This document shows, in pieces, positions 16,403 through 25,837 of a stretch of DNA of 44,250 nucleotides; position 1 is the stretch's first letter; each line of letters opens with the position of its first letter. Source of the stretch: Planctomyces sp. (lineage in GTDB: Bacteria > Planctomycetota > Planctomycetia > Planctomycetales > Planctomycetaceae); contig PNLE01000008.1 of NCBI GenBank assembly GCA_013822855.1, forward strand, positions 1-44,250, in the 5' to 3' direction. Below the pieces are notes generated by a model, which saw only the letters and a list, made by a program, of their open reading frames with translations, searched no databases and was not told the origin of the DNA. Position numbers and translations under genes: made by a program.

Positions 16403-19051
16403 TTAATGGTTGAACGCGAATTCCTTCGAGTTGATCAATGCCCAGAAAAGATCGGCGAGGACGACATCGCGAGGATCGGCCCCCAATGCCGCCGTAACGG
16501 CTTGAGTTTCATCCCCAGTGGGATGCCTACTGACGGTGGCAAGAAAGACTTCCTCGATGGCGGTGTCATTGTCAGGGTTCGGCATCAAACGGGAAAACCG
16601 GCCACCACCCTCCCGGATCCTGGCAGCCAGATCATCTCCGTTTTTGAGGTGCAGCAGTTGGGGAAGGGTGACATCCCCCTTGCGTTCGCAGGCACAGGCC
16701 GTCACCCGGTCGCTGCGGCCGAACAGCGTCAGGAAATAGGAATCAGTCCCGGGATCCGCCACTTGAACTGCTCGGAGTCCCACGGGATAGCCGGGAAAGC
16801 GATTCGGCACATCCGTCGCGGCGGCGATCCCATCGAGCAGCACCTCCGCCGGAAGTCGCTTCGTGTTGTAGTGGGAGTAGAACCTCGCATCAGCTTCGTT
16901 TTCCGCCAAGGTTGCGGAATCGAGTTGCCAGGCGCGGGAATTGAGAATCAGCCGGATTACATGGCGAAGATCATGCCCCTGACCACGAAATTCCTCATTG
17001 AGCACCTTCCACAAGGCGGCGTTCGATGGTGGATTGCTGGCGCGGAGGTCATCCACAGGTTCCACGAGTCCAACCGCGAAGAAGTGCTTCCATAGCCGGT
17101 TGGCCATGGCGCCTGTGAACGCGTCGTTTGCCAGCACCCACTCGACAAACGGCTCTCGCGGATCGGCTCCCGATGCAAACGACAATTCGGTCCGGTCGAG
17201 TGATTGGGGCTTCATGAACTTTCCGGTGCGGGGCTGATTGACGCCGTGCAGCCTTTGTCGCAGTTGAGCCAGTCGATGGTTCGACTCGTCGAGTTCACGC
17301 TGCCGATTGGCAATCTGCTTCGCCTTTTCGTCGTCGGGCAAAGTGGCACTTTGGGCTTCGGCGAGTTTGGTCATAGCTTCCGCAACGCGACGTTGCTGCT
17401 CGCGCTCTTCGCGACCAATCATCAGTACGGAAGTGGCACCCGTTTGCGGGGCCTGCCGATCCAGGCTCATCTTCGAGAAACACGCGGCGAAGTGGTAGAA
17501 ATCGTCCTGGGTGTATCTTTCCAAAGGATGATTGTGGCAGCGGGCACAACCAATCCGGATTCCCAGAAACGACTGGGCCACGCTATCAGGCAACTCGCTT
17601 TCCTCGACCTTGCCATGCTCGCCGAAAACGGTGACGAAATAGCCTGCCTGCGGTTGGCTGATAACATCCCCCTTCGCCAACAGGACATCTCGCGCGATCT
17701 CACTCCATGAGCGGTTGGCGGCGACCTGGGTTCTCAACCATTGATGAAACACTTTGACGCCCTTCTGACCGCGGACATCGTGGTCGCGCTCTTTTCGATT
17801 CTGGAGCAGGTCGGCCAATTGGAGTGTCCAATAGTCGACGAATTCCGGGCGTTCGAGCAGGGCATCGATCGCCCGGGCTCGTTTGTCGGGACGTTGATCT
17901 GATTCAAAGGCCAACACTTCGGCGGGAGTTGGCAGGATACCGGCGGCATCCAAATAGGCGCGTCTCAAAAAAGCCTGATCGCTGCATGGCCCGGCCGGTG
18001 GAAGCCGCAATTGCTTGAGCTTGTCGAACACCGGCCCATCCAGCACGTTTTGTCGTGCCATATAGAGCTGAGAGTCGATTGTGTTCGGGAAAGGCATGGT
18101 GAAACTGACCACCGCCACCAGTCCCTGGAAGTGGACTCGGACGGTCGACTCTCCGCAGCGGAGTGGCCGCACGAGGCCGGTAGGCTTCACGGAAACTGTG
18201 TTCTCCTCGTTGGAGAAGAACTGCGCCAGCCAGGTCACGTCACGCACCCGACCGTCGGCATACCTGGCACGAACAAGCAGCTGCTGTGTCTCGCCGAGCG
18301 ACATCACTCGATCACCGGGGAGAACCTCCAGCGCGATCGCATCCGGTTCATCAGCCAGCGGCGCGGGTGCCCGTGCGGCAATCCAATCCCGCAATGTGCG
18401 CCCCATGCGGGAATCCGGCCGAAAGCGGACACCCCCTTCATGCGGCAATCCGCCCGACGGCTTGGTGAACAGCAGACTCATCTCGGGGAATGCGAAATCG
18501 ACCCGGCGGCCACCCACCTCCTGAGTCAACCAATCGTAATCCCACTCCGGGGCATACCCGCGTAGTGAGAGGCGAAAACCATTCTGGCCTGCCAGTTTCC
18601 CATGACAGCTGCCCATATTGCAGCCGCTGCGTGTGAGGATTGGCAGGATCTCCTGCTTGAACGAAGGGGCGGGCCGGGTGGCCATCGAACCCACCGTGAC
18701 GGGAATCGTCGCCCTGAGATCTTCCAGTTGCACGTTGAGCGTTGCCTGGCCATCGACGAGTGCCGTGACGAGGCCTCTGGAATCGACGGTCGCCCTCGAC
18801 GGATCATCCATCGCATAGTCCACACGAGTTGTCACATCCGTGACCCTGCCATCGTCCTTCTCCAACAACACAATCACGCCATGGATGGAGTCTTGCCCAG
18901 TCAGTTCCAGCTTGTCGGGAAAGATGCGGAGGCTTGCCGCCTCTGCGGCTTGAGCACAGAAAATCACTCCCCAGACCAGAACCGCTCGCGCACTCCATGA
19001 CAACGCCGTGGGCACCGTCAACAATCGTACGGAAAACACTGGCCCAGCCAT
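16403..19051 (-). CDS. DUF1549/DUF1553 cytochrome-like protein with Ig-like domain
   Basis: First gene of the minus-strand operon, about 882 residues from the chosen start. After a signal peptide (ending near AAEAA) there is a bacterial Ig-like (BIG2-type) segment with TRVDYAMDDPSRATVDSRGLV split by short strands. A heme-like motif CNMGSCHGK follows at about residues 140-148. A second Ig-like stretch (VMSLGETQQLLVRARYADG) precedes DUF1549, which contains FLRRAYLDAAGILPTPAEV and the heme motif CARCHNHP near residue 502. DUF1553 then follows (FVEWVLANDAFTGAMANRLW and the tail ALINSKEFAFNH). These families are typical of planctomycete surface or periplasmic cytochromes of unknown substrate. The start at 19051 gives a normal signal peptide; ATG 19117 would add 22 residues and cannot be excluded. 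Confidence 0.87.
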   Translation of the reverse strand: MAGPVFSVRLLTVPTALSWSARAVLVWGVIFCAQAAEAASLRIFPDKLELTGQDSIHGVIVLLEKDDGRVTDVTTRVDYAMDDPSRATVDSRGLVTALVDGQATLNVQLEDLRATIPVTVGSMATRPAPSFKQEILPILTRSGCNMGSCHGKLAGQNGFRLSLRGYAPEWDYDWLTQEVGGRRVDFAFPEMSLLFTKPSGGLPHEGGVRFRPDSRMGRTLRDWIAARAPAPLADEPDAIALEVLPGDRVMSLGETQQLLVRARYADGRVRDVTWLAQFFSNEENTVSVKPTGLVRPLRCGESTVRVHFQGLVAVVSFTMPFPNTIDSQLYMARQNVLDGPVFDKLKQLRLPPAGPCSDQAFLRRAYLDAAGILPTPAEVLAFESDQRPDKRARAIDALLERPEFVDYWTLQLADLLQNRKERDHDVRGQKGVKVFHQWLRTQVAANRSWSEIARDVLLAKGDVISQPQAGYFVTVFGEHGKVEESELPDSVAQSFLGIRIGCARCHNHPLERYTQDDFYHFAACFSKMSLDRQAPQTGATSVLMIGREEREQQRRVAEAMTKLAEAQSATLPDDEKAKQIANRQRELDESNHRLAQLRQRLHGVNQPRTGKFMKPQSLDRTELSFASGADPREPFVEWVLANDAFTGAMANRLWKHFFAVGLVEPVDDLRASNPPSNAALWKVLNEEFRGQGHDLRHVIRLILNSRAWQLDSATLAENEADARFYSHYNTKRLPAEVLLDGIAAATDVPNRFPGYPVGLRAVQVADPGTDSYFLTLFGRSDRVTACACERKGDVTLPQLLHLKNGDDLAARIREGGGRFSRLMPNPDNDTAIEEVFLATVSRHPTGDETQAVTAALGADPRDVVLADLFWALINSKEFAFNH

Positions 19052-19117
19052 TGAAGCTGAGCGATTGACGGCTGCCTGGCGCGAAAGATTGGGCCGGTAA
19101 ACGACAGGTTGGCACAT

Positions 19118-19513
19118 CGGGCAAGTCCCATCATGGGAGCGGAAGGAGAAGGCGAGGGCGGCGATCAGGTGGGGCTGGATTCTGAACGAACTGACATCGC
19201 AAAATCTTACAACAGGGTCAACGCATTTGCATCAGTGATTTCTTATGCCTTTGGATCCTCCACACAATCCCCAAAGACATCGGCGCCTCACCGAGCTAAT
19301 GGGAACAGGGAAGGGAAGTCACATCCCCGTAACCGGGGTCTCACCGGCACGAACCGCCGCAACTTGAGCGTTGGTGTCGGGAAGCCGCTCTTTGGTTGTC
19401 CGATGCAGCGAAGGTAAACTCCATGCAATCGTCAGGGACTGATGGCTGCTGATCCGACGAATTTCCATGTCATGGATTGGCCTGCGCGACTATAGCGTTG
19501 AGAGAGGTATGCG
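19118..19513. other. Divergent intergenic region
   Basis: About 400 nt between the minus-strand cytochrome operon and the plus-strand lipoprotein genes; it should hold both promoters. I see no protein, tRNA or clear sigma-70 hexamer pair. One small perfect hairpin, CCCCG-TAAC-CGGGG, lies at 19325-19338. A purine stretch (GAGAGAGG) precedes the ATG at 19514 and may serve as its ribosome binding site. Confidence 0.4.
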
Positions 19514-20182
19514 ATGGAACGCCGGAACTTTATTCAGGCTGGCTGGTGGGCGATGGCCCTGTTCGCAATGGGCGGCACGGGTTGCCGCGGCAAGCAGGTG
19601 GCTCATGTCCTGTCCGACGACGACGAGGACATGGTGGGTAGCCACACCGCCGGTGCCGAGACCTGGGAGCCATTGATTCAGGACTCCGTGGGAAAACTCC
19701 TCGGTCGGCAGAATGTTGTTGTGCAAACGGGGGGCGGGGAGATGTCGCTGCCACTCCGCAAACGGATATGCTTCGCCGGTGTCGAGAATAAGAGCGCCGA
19801 AGAGATTGGCGACTTCAAGGCCCAGATCTATCAGAAAGTCGATACCTGCATCAATTCGTCGGACTCGTTCGAAGTCATCAATCAGCGCTTCGTCGAGGCG
19901 GGACTGAGGCAATGCGGCCTGCGGCCCGACGATCTGTTCGTCCCCAACAGCCGTCGGCAATTTGTCGCCACGATGGAGAAGCTCGAGCAGCCGTTCGACT
20001 TCCTGCTGTTCGCCACGATCACCTCGGGAACGACGAAGAGCAACGACAAAAACTATCAGCGAGACTATCTCCTGACGCTGGAGCTGGTCAACCTCGAAGA
20101 CGGGACGGCGGATAAGGAGTCGGCCGAGATACGTAAAGGCTATCACAAATCCCGCCTCGGTCAGGTCAAACACTACGGCTAA
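19514..20182 (+). CDS. LpoB-like penicillin-binding protein activator lipoprotein
   Basis: A 222-residue protein with a signal sequence containing a loose lipobox (GGTGC, Cys at residue 24) and a C-terminal domain resembling LpoB/YcfM: FAGVENKSAEEIGDFKAQIY, DSFEVINQRFVEAGL, and LLFATITSGTTKSNDKNYQRDYLLTLELV. In enterobacteria LpoB is an outer-membrane lipoprotein that activates the peptidoglycan synthase PBP1b. Whether the planctomycete relative does so is unknown. A gene for a second lipoprotein of the COG3014 type follows after 65 nt, a neighbourhood also seen for LpoB-like genes in proteobacteria. Start ATG 19514 is preceded by a GAGAGAGGT purine stretch. Confidence 0.78.
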   Translation: MERRNFIQAGWWAMALFAMGGTGCRGKQVAHVLSDDDEDMVGSHTAGAETWEPLIQDSVGKLLGRQNVVVQTGGGEMSLPLRKRICFAGVENKSAEEIGDFKAQIYQKVDTCINSSDSFEVINQRFVEAGLRQCGLRPDDLFVPNSRRQFVATMEKLEQPFDFLLFATITSGTTKSNDKNYQRDYLLTLELVNLEDGTADKESAEIRKGYHKSRLGQVKHYG

Positions 20183-20247
20183 CAGTGGTCCTCATTTAGC
20201 AATTCGGGTGCCACTGATCTCTACATTAACTCTCTGTTGACCATGTC

Positions 20248-21660
20248 ATGCATGTGTCCGACTTCCCGAAACAACTGCTCCTGCTGGTAACCCGCTCGTT
20301 GCCGGCGTTGTTACTCGTGATGACTTCCGGCTGTGCTTCGCATTACACGCGGGCAGTTCCAGTGCGGGAAGCGTTCTACGCCGGGAACCTTCAAGGGGCA
20401 CTCGCCCAACTCGAGGAACACAAGGACCGCCGCCTTCGCAATGATGACGTCAAACGACTCGACCGCGCGATGATCGAGCTGGCGCAGGGAAATCCCCAGG
20501 ATGCCGAGCGGCTCTTGCGGACCGTGCGCGATCAGTTCGATCAGAACGAGCAAGTCTCGCTGGCCGAGGAAGCGGGGATGCTGCTGGCGGACGGGAATGT
20601 CCGAGCCTACGCAGGCGAAGACTACGAGAAGGTATTGATCCGCACGTTCCTCGCGCTGACAAACCTGATGCGAACCGGCGACGATGCGGGGGCCTACGCC
20701 TTGCAAGCGACCGACAAGCAGCAGGAGATCATGGACCGGGTTGCCAAGCGTGACGAGGCAAAGCAGGAGGAGATTCTTGCCTATAAGCAGGTGGCGATCG
20801 GCCCCTATATCCGGGCGATGCTGGCGGAAGAGTCGCCGCTGACACTTGATGACGCGGCCCGCGCGCGGGTGCAGGTTGCCAACTGGGCGCCGGACTTCCG
20901 CGATGCCAAAGCCGATCTGCAGCGGGCTCAATATGAAGCGCCCCATCGCCCCGGCGAGGGAACCCTCTATCTGTTCGCGATGGTGGGCCGAGGACCGGTG
21001 AAGGAAGAAGTCGCCGAGATCGCGACCCAGGCCTCGCTCCTCATCGCCGACCGGATCATCTCCAACAACTCGGATCGCGGGCTGCCACCGACCCTCGCCC
21101 CGGTGAAAGTGCCCAAGGTGCGGACCTTCCCGCCATCCATCGATGCGGTGGCGTTGTCGGTTGGTGGAAGAGAGCTTGGTCGCACGGCCACGCTGCTGGA
21201 TGTGGGGGAGATGGCCCGGCGGCAATCCGATGCCCACTTCCCCCGGCTGATTGCGGAAGCCGTTGCCCGCCGGGTGGTGAAGAAAGGCTTCATTTATGCC
21301 GCCAAGGAGGGGGTCGACGCCTCGCCGTGGTCGGCGGCGAGTGTGGGACTTTCGGCCTTGGGCGTCGCGTGGGAAGCCACCGACACGGCCGACACGCGGT
21401 GCTGGTCGCTACTTCCCGATCAGATTCAGGTGCTGCGGGTGCAATTGCCCGTCGGCGAACATGAGATCGCTCTCTCCGCCGCTCGCGGTAGCGCCACAAT
21501 CGGGCCACCGGTGAGAACGAAGGTCTCCATCGCGCAAGGTCGGAACACCTATGTGATGGGGTTCTTTCCGGACCAGCGACCCGTGGGCGAAGTCCTCATC
21601 AGTCAGCATGTTTTGCCGTTGGAGAATCCCGACAACGCGGGCCGCGTGAATGTGCCGTAA
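20248..21660 (+). CDS. COG3014-like lipoprotein
   Basis: A 470-residue protein with an N-terminal hydrophobic signal and lipobox-like MTSGC (Cys at residue 29). Residues about 35-150 are helical and TPR-like (FYAGNLQGALAQLEEHKDRR, then VKRLDRAMIELAQGNPQDAERLLR). The middle includes GEGTLYLFAMVGRGPVKEE, and the C-terminal half has beta-rich stretches such as VGEHEIALSAARGSATIGPP ahead of YVMGFFPDQRPVG. This layout matches, from memory, the uncharacterised COG3014 family that is commonly encoded beside LpoB-like lipoproteins. Probable location is the outer membrane or its periplasmic face. Its stop lies only 9 nt from the end of the convergent regulator gene. The assignment is less certain than for the upstream gene. 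Confidence 0.68.
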   Translation: MHVSDFPKQLLLLVTRSLPALLLVMTSGCASHYTRAVPVREAFYAGNLQGALAQLEEHKDRRLRNDDVKRLDRAMIELAQGNPQDAERLLRTVRDQFDQNEQVSLAEEAGMLLADGNVRAYAGEDYEKVLIRTFLALTNLMRTGDDAGAYALQATDKQQEIMDRVAKRDEAKQEEILAYKQVAIGPYIRAMLAEESPLTLDDAARARVQVANWAPDFRDAKADLQRAQYEAPHRPGEGTLYLFAMVGRGPVKEEVAEIATQASLLIADRIISNNSDRGLPPTLAPVKVPKVRTFPPSIDAVALSVGGRELGRTATLLDVGEMARRQSDAHFPRLIAEAVARRVVKKGFIYAAKEGVDASPWSAASVGLSALGVAWEATDTADTRCWSLLPDQIQVLRVQLPVGEHEIALSAARGSATIGPPVRTKVSIAQGRNTYVMGFFPDQRPVGEVLISQHVLPLENPDNAGRVNVP

Positions 21661-21669
21661 CCTGACATG

Positions 21670-22434
21670 TCACGTTCGTCGTTCATGAAACGTGCGTCGA
21701 TACTCACCGGGTGTCGTACCCGTTGCTTCGCGGAACTGCCGGCTGAAGGAGGCCTGGTCGTAGAAGCCGCAATCGACGGCTAGATCCTTGAGTGGCGTCT
21801 CCGTCTCTCGCAACGCCGTCGCGGCCGCTTCAATACGCGCTTTGGTGAGGAGTTGCCGCGGGGAAAGTCCCGTGAACTCACGGACTTTCCGCTCGAACTG
21901 ACTCACCGAGAGGCCCGAGGATTCCGCCAGTTTCATCACACGCACTGGACCGGCAAAGTCGGTGGCGAGCGTTCCCAAGGCCAGCGCGAAGGGATCGAGG
22001 GCTTTCCCCTGCTCTGCGGGGGTCGAAAGGTCGCGCGAGATACCGGCGAGCGCTACGATCCGGCCCGTCATGTCGTGCACCGGGACTTTCTGCGACATGA
22101 ACCAGCCGATGGCTCCGTCGTTGCGGGTCACCATTTCCAAACGATTGTGGACCGGATTCCCCGTCGAGAGGACAGCGTCATCCTGTTGTTCATAACCGGC
22201 GGCCAATGCGGGCGGAAAGAGACCGTCGGCCCGCCGACCCAGTAGTTCCGCCAACGTTCGCAAACCGGCGGCCCGCACAAAGGCCGTATTGGCCGCCACA
22301 TACCGCCGCTCGCGATCCTTCACGCAGAAGAGGACATCGTTCAGAGCATCGAACAGCGTCTCGGCGGCCGACAAGCCGGGAACCAGTCGCAGAATCTCGC
22401 TGCGGGTGTTCGCGATTCGCGGTGTTTTGCTCAT
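21670..22434 (-). CDS. AraC-family regulator with N-terminal PAS domain
   Basis: A 254-residue transcription factor. Residues about 20-140 form a PAS domain (LFDALNDVLFCVKDRERRYV at the start, ending with VALAGISRDLSTP). Residues about 160-250 are the AraC/XylS double helix-turn-helix: MKLAESSGLSVSQFERKVRE, TGLSPRQLLTKARIEAA, and DLAVDCGFYDQASFSRQFRE before TGTTPGEYRR. PAS domains sense small ligands, redox state or cofactors; AraC domains bind paired half-sites. The gene is divergent from putA with a 115-nt gap, so it is the obvious candidate regulator of proline catabolism. That link is positional inference. The gene converges closely with the lipoprotein gene at 21660. Confidence 0.87.
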   Translation of the reverse strand: MSKTPRIANTRSEILRLVPGLSAAETLFDALNDVLFCVKDRERRYVAANTAFVRAAGLRTLAELLGRRADGLFPPALAAGYEQQDDAVLSTGNPVHNRLEMVTRNDGAIGWFMSQKVPVHDMTGRIVALAGISRDLSTPAEQGKALDPFALALGTLATDFAGPVRVMKLAESSGLSVSQFERKVREFTGLSPRQLLTKARIEAAATALRETETPLKDLAVDCGFYDQASFSRQFREATGTTPGEYRRTFHERRT

Positions 22435-22448
22435 GACGCGATGGTGGC

Positions 22449-22533
22449 GCGAACTGAGCCCGCATTCAACGGGTCATTGTATAAATTCGGCATGGCGAAC
22501 GAAGAATTCCGACACGACGGATTTCGCGAACGA
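22449..22533. promoter_or_regulatory. Direct repeats upstream of putA, candidate AraC-type operator
   Basis: GCGAACGA occurs at 22495-22502 and again at 22526-22533, a 31-nt period (about three helical turns) on the same strand; a partial copy GCGAAC is at 22449-22454. AraC-type regulators typically bind direct repeats, and this region separates putA from the divergent PAS-AraC gene. A TATAAA at 22480-22485 could be a -10 element, but I do not see a matching -35 box. Confidence 0.35.
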
Positions 22534-22549
22534 GATTACGATTTCCTCC

Positions 22550-25500
22550 ATGCAAACCACACTCCCCCCCAGCCATGCGATCAATTCCACTGACCTTTCC
22601 ACCATCCCGGAGGCGGTGATCCGTCGCGCCGAGGCGTTGTTGAAGAGCGCGCAGGCTCAGCAGACGGCTACCGAACTCAAGGCGGCCGAAAGTGTGGCCG
22701 GGATGGTGAACGATCCTTCCGGCAAGGCGTTGACCCTCGCCATGGTCGATCAGGTCTTTCGCAGCCATCGGCCCGTGCGGCAGGCGAAGCGCTGGCGGCA
22801 GGCCCTGGCGACTCATGGCATCCCCGCCTACATGCCCTGGATTGACAAACTGCTGCTGAAGCTGGGGGCTGTCGCCAGTTCGATCGCCCCGGGGATCGTC
22901 ATGCCGCTGGTGACACGTCGCCTGCAGAGCGAGAGTTCGCATGTCATTCTGGACGCCGCGCCCGAGCGGCTCGACAGCCACTTCGAGCGCCGCCGCCAGG
23001 AAGGCTTTCGCAGCAACCTCAACCATCTGGGCGAAGCCATCCTCGGCGAAGAAGAGGCCCGGCACCGGCTAGATCTCATTCTGGGCTACCTCGCCAATCC
23101 GATGATCACGTACGTTTCGGTCAAGATCACCGCCATTTTCAGCCAGGTCAATATCCTTGCGTGGGAGGAGACCAGCCGGGAGATCGCCGAGCGGCTGCGG
23201 TTGATCTTCCGGGCAGCCCTTCCTTCCTCAAAAAGTGCACAGCCCAAATTCGTCAACCTCGATATGGAGGAGTTCCGCGACCTGGCTCTCACGCTGGAGA
23301 CGTTCCAGAACGTGCTTGATGAAGCCGAGTTCCGCCACCTTTCGGCCGGGATCGTCCTGCAGGCCTATCTGCCCGATTCCTGGGCGGCGCAAAAGTCGTT
23401 GACAGCCTGGGCGAAAGAACGTGTCGCGGCGGGTGGCAGCGATATCAAGGTGCGGCTCGTCAAAGGGGCTAACCTGGCGATGGAACAGGTCGAAGCCGAG
23501 CTGCATGGCTGGCAACCCGCCCCCTATGCGACCAAGGCCGAGACGGATGCGAACTTCCGCCGCATGCTCGAGTTCGGCTGCCGGCCGGAGAACGCTGCGG
23601 CCGTGCGGCTAGGGGTCGCGTCGCACAACTTGTTCGATGTGGCTCTTGCCCTGGAACTTCGGGAACGCTTCGGGACGGAAAACCGCGTCGAGTTGGAAAT
23701 GCTCGAAGGGATGGCCAACCATCAGGCACGAGCCGTCCGCGATGCAGCCGGTGGACTGTTGCTCTATTCACCGGCCGTGCAGAAGGAGGACTTCTTTGGT
23801 GCGATGTCGTACCTCGTCCGTCGCCTGGATGAGAATACGGCTCCCGAAAACTTCCTGCGGGCGGCGTTCGCACTCGAACCCGGCAGCCCCGAATGGCGGG
23901 AACAGCAGCGGCGGTTTGAAGAGGGCTGGGAACAGCGACTCACCGTGAGCGATCGATCCCGCCGCAGCCAGCCGCTCCATGCTGGCACTGACGCCAAAGA
24001 GTTCGACAACGAACCCGACAGCGATTGGACGCAGCCCGCCGTTCGGCACCAGCTGGATGAAGCCCTCGTGAACTGGACGCCACCCGCGATCCCCGCACTT
24101 TCGCCGTTGAACGAAGTGCTTGAAGCAGCCCGTGCTGCCCAGCCCGCGTGGGAAGGCCGCGATGTCGCCGAGCGCAGCCGGATTCTGCACGCCGCCGCCG
24201 AGGTCATGAGTCGGCAGCGTTTTGAAACAATCGCCTGCATGCAGCGGGATGGAAAGAAGGCGATCTGGGAGGCCGACGCCGAGATTTCCGAAGCGATCGA
24301 CTTCGCCCGCTACTATGCCGAGGAGTTCCAGGTTCCCGAATCGCTCAAGTCACAGGCGCTAGGTGTGGTGGTTGTCACACCGCCCTGGAACTTTCCTTAT
24401 GCCATTCCCGCCGGTGGAGTGCTGGCGGCGCTCATGGCGGGCAACAGTGTGATCCTCAAGCCCGCGCCGGAAACCGTCACCACCGCCTGCCTCCTTGCCA
24501 ACCAGTTGTGGGAGGCGGGCGTTCCCCGCGACGTGCTGCAATTCTTCCCCTGCGAAGATGGAGAGATCGGCAAGTCGCTGATCACCGATCGGCGGGTCGG
24601 CTGCGTGGTGCTGACCGGCGGCTGGGAGACGGCGAAACTCTTCCGGCAATGGCGACCCTTGCTGCGTCTCCTGGCCGAAACCAGCGGCAAAAATTCGCTG
24701 GTCATCACGGCGCAGGCCGACCGGGAACTTGCCATCAAGGATCTGGTGAAGTCGGCCTTCGGGCACGCCGGGCAAAAGTGCTCCGCCGTCAGCCTTGCCA
24801 TTGTCGACGCCGAAATCTACGACGACCCCATGTTCCGTCGCCAACTTCGCGATGCAGCCGCCAGCTTGCCTGTGGGTCCGGCGACGGATCGGCGAAGCAT
24901 CGTGACACCCATCATCCGCGCCGCCAGTCCCAACTTGCACCGGGCCCTCACCACGCTGGAACCGGGCGAGGAATGGCTGCTGGAGCCAAAGCAAAGCCCG
25001 ATCGATCCGTGCTTGTGGTCGCCGGGGATCAAGCTGGGAGTGAAGCCTGGTTCCTGGTTCCATCAGACCGAGTGCTTCGGTCCGGTGCTGGGCGTGATGC
25101 GAGCCGAGACCCTGGAGGAAGCGATCGATTGGCAGAACGCGACACCCTTCGGGCTGACGGCCGGTCTGCATACGCTGGATAAAGAAGAGCAAGCTTTGTG
25201 GCAGGAACGTGTCCAGGCAGGGAACATCTACATCAACCGGTCCACTACGGGAGCTATTGTCCGCCGGCAACCTTTCGGTGGCTGGAAACGTTCGAGTATT
25301 GGCCCCGGTGCGAAAGCAGGTGGGCCGAACTATACCTATTTATTCACAAAGCTCGTCGACAGATCGGCATCAACGCCCATCAGCGATGTGGAAGCCAGTT
25401 ATCAAGCGGCCTGGAAGGATCATTACAGCATCGGTCACGATCCCTCGGCCCTCCGCTGCGAGCGGAACACCTTCCGCTATCGACTGAGTCGCGGGGTGAT

Positions 25501-25837
25501 CCTGCGGATCGGTGACGTCGATGAACAACTGGCGACACAGTCGATCGAACGCGCTCGACTGGCCGAGGCGATTAGCAGAGTGCCGCTGACGATCAGCACG
25601 ACCTCTGAAGAATCGGAAGCCGCCTTCTTAAGGCGTCTGCCAGAGCTGGCGAAAAACGCAGCGTTCCTGCGCCTCGTCGGCCCCGCCTCCGATGAGTTGC
25701 TCGCGGTAGCCGCCGAGGGGGAACTCAACTGGATCGACGCTCCCCTCACCGCCGACGGTCGCACGGAGCTACGCCACTGGCTCCGCGAGCAAAGCGTCTC
25801 GCAAACAGGTCATCGGTACGGGCTACTTGCGGACTGA
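22550..25837 (+). CDS. putA: Bifunctional proline dehydrogenase / glutamate-semialdehyde dehydrogenase
   Basis: A 1095-residue PutA that oxidises proline to pyrroline-5-carboxylate (FAD) and then to glutamate (NAD+). The proline dehydrogenase barrel spans about residues 100-470, with YVSVKITAIFSQVN, a segment around RLVKGANLAME and the flavin/proline-site region near LEMLEGMANHQ. The aldehyde dehydrogenase module follows from about 520, with VVTPPWNFPYAIPAGG, catalytic Glu710 in LAETSGKN and catalytic Cys744 in GHAGQKCSAVS. There is no N-terminal ribbon-helix-helix DNA-binding domain, so this PutA is not self-regulating. The C-terminal region of roughly 150 residues after the ALDH fold is typical of longer PutA forms. 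The start at 22550 is chosen because upstream in-frame codons overlap the divergent regulator; TTTCCTCC just before it is not a ribosome binding site. Confidence 0.93.
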   Translation: MQTTLPPSHAINSTDLSTIPEAVIRRAEALLKSAQAQQTATELKAAESVAGMVNDPSGKALTLAMVDQVFRSHRPVRQAKRWRQALATHGIPAYMPWIDKLLLKLGAVASSIAPGIVMPLVTRRLQSESSHVILDAAPERLDSHFERRRQEGFRSNLNHLGEAILGEEEARHRLDLILGYLANPMITYVSVKITAIFSQVNILAWEETSREIAERLRLIFRAALPSSKSAQPKFVNLDMEEFRDLALTLETFQNVLDEAEFRHLSAGIVLQAYLPDSWAAQKSLTAWAKERVAAGGSDIKVRLVKGANLAMEQVEAELHGWQPAPYATKAETDANFRRMLEFGCRPENAAAVRLGVASHNLFDVALALELRERFGTENRVELEMLEGMANHQARAVRDAAGGLLLYSPAVQKEDFFGAMSYLVRRLDENTAPENFLRAAFALEPGSPEWREQQRRFEEGWEQRLTVSDRSRRSQPLHAGTDAKEFDNEPDSDWTQPAVRHQLDEALVNWTPPAIPALSPLNEVLEAARAAQPAWEGRDVAERSRILHAAAEVMSRQRFETIACMQRDGKKAIWEADAEISEAIDFARYYAEEFQVPESLKSQALGVVVVTPPWNFPYAIPAGGVLAALMAGNSVILKPAPETVTTACLLANQLWEAGVPRDVLQFFPCEDGEIGKSLITDRRVGCVVLTGGWETAKLFRQWRPLLRLLAETSGKNSLVITAQADRELAIKDLVKSAFGHAGQKCSAVSLAIVDAEIYDDPMFRRQLRDAAASLPVGPATDRRSIVTPIIRAASPNLHRALTTLEPGEEWLLEPKQSPIDPCLWSPGIKLGVKPGSWFHQTECFGPVLGVMRAETLEEAIDWQNATPFGLTAGLHTLDKEEQALWQERVQAGNIYINRSTTGAIVRRQPFGGWKRSSIGPGAKAGGPNYTYLFTKLVDRSASTPISDVEASYQAAWKDHYSIGHDPSALRCERNTFRYRLSRGVILRIGDVDEQLATQSIERARLAEAISRVPLTISTTSEESEAAFLRRLPELAKNAAFLRLVGPASDELLAVAAEGELNWIDAPLTADGRTELRHWLREQSVSQTGHRYGLLAD

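Noticed and set aside
24359-25270. 303-codon open frame on the minus strand
   Set aside because: It is antisense to the aldehyde dehydrogenase half of putA and has no family features.
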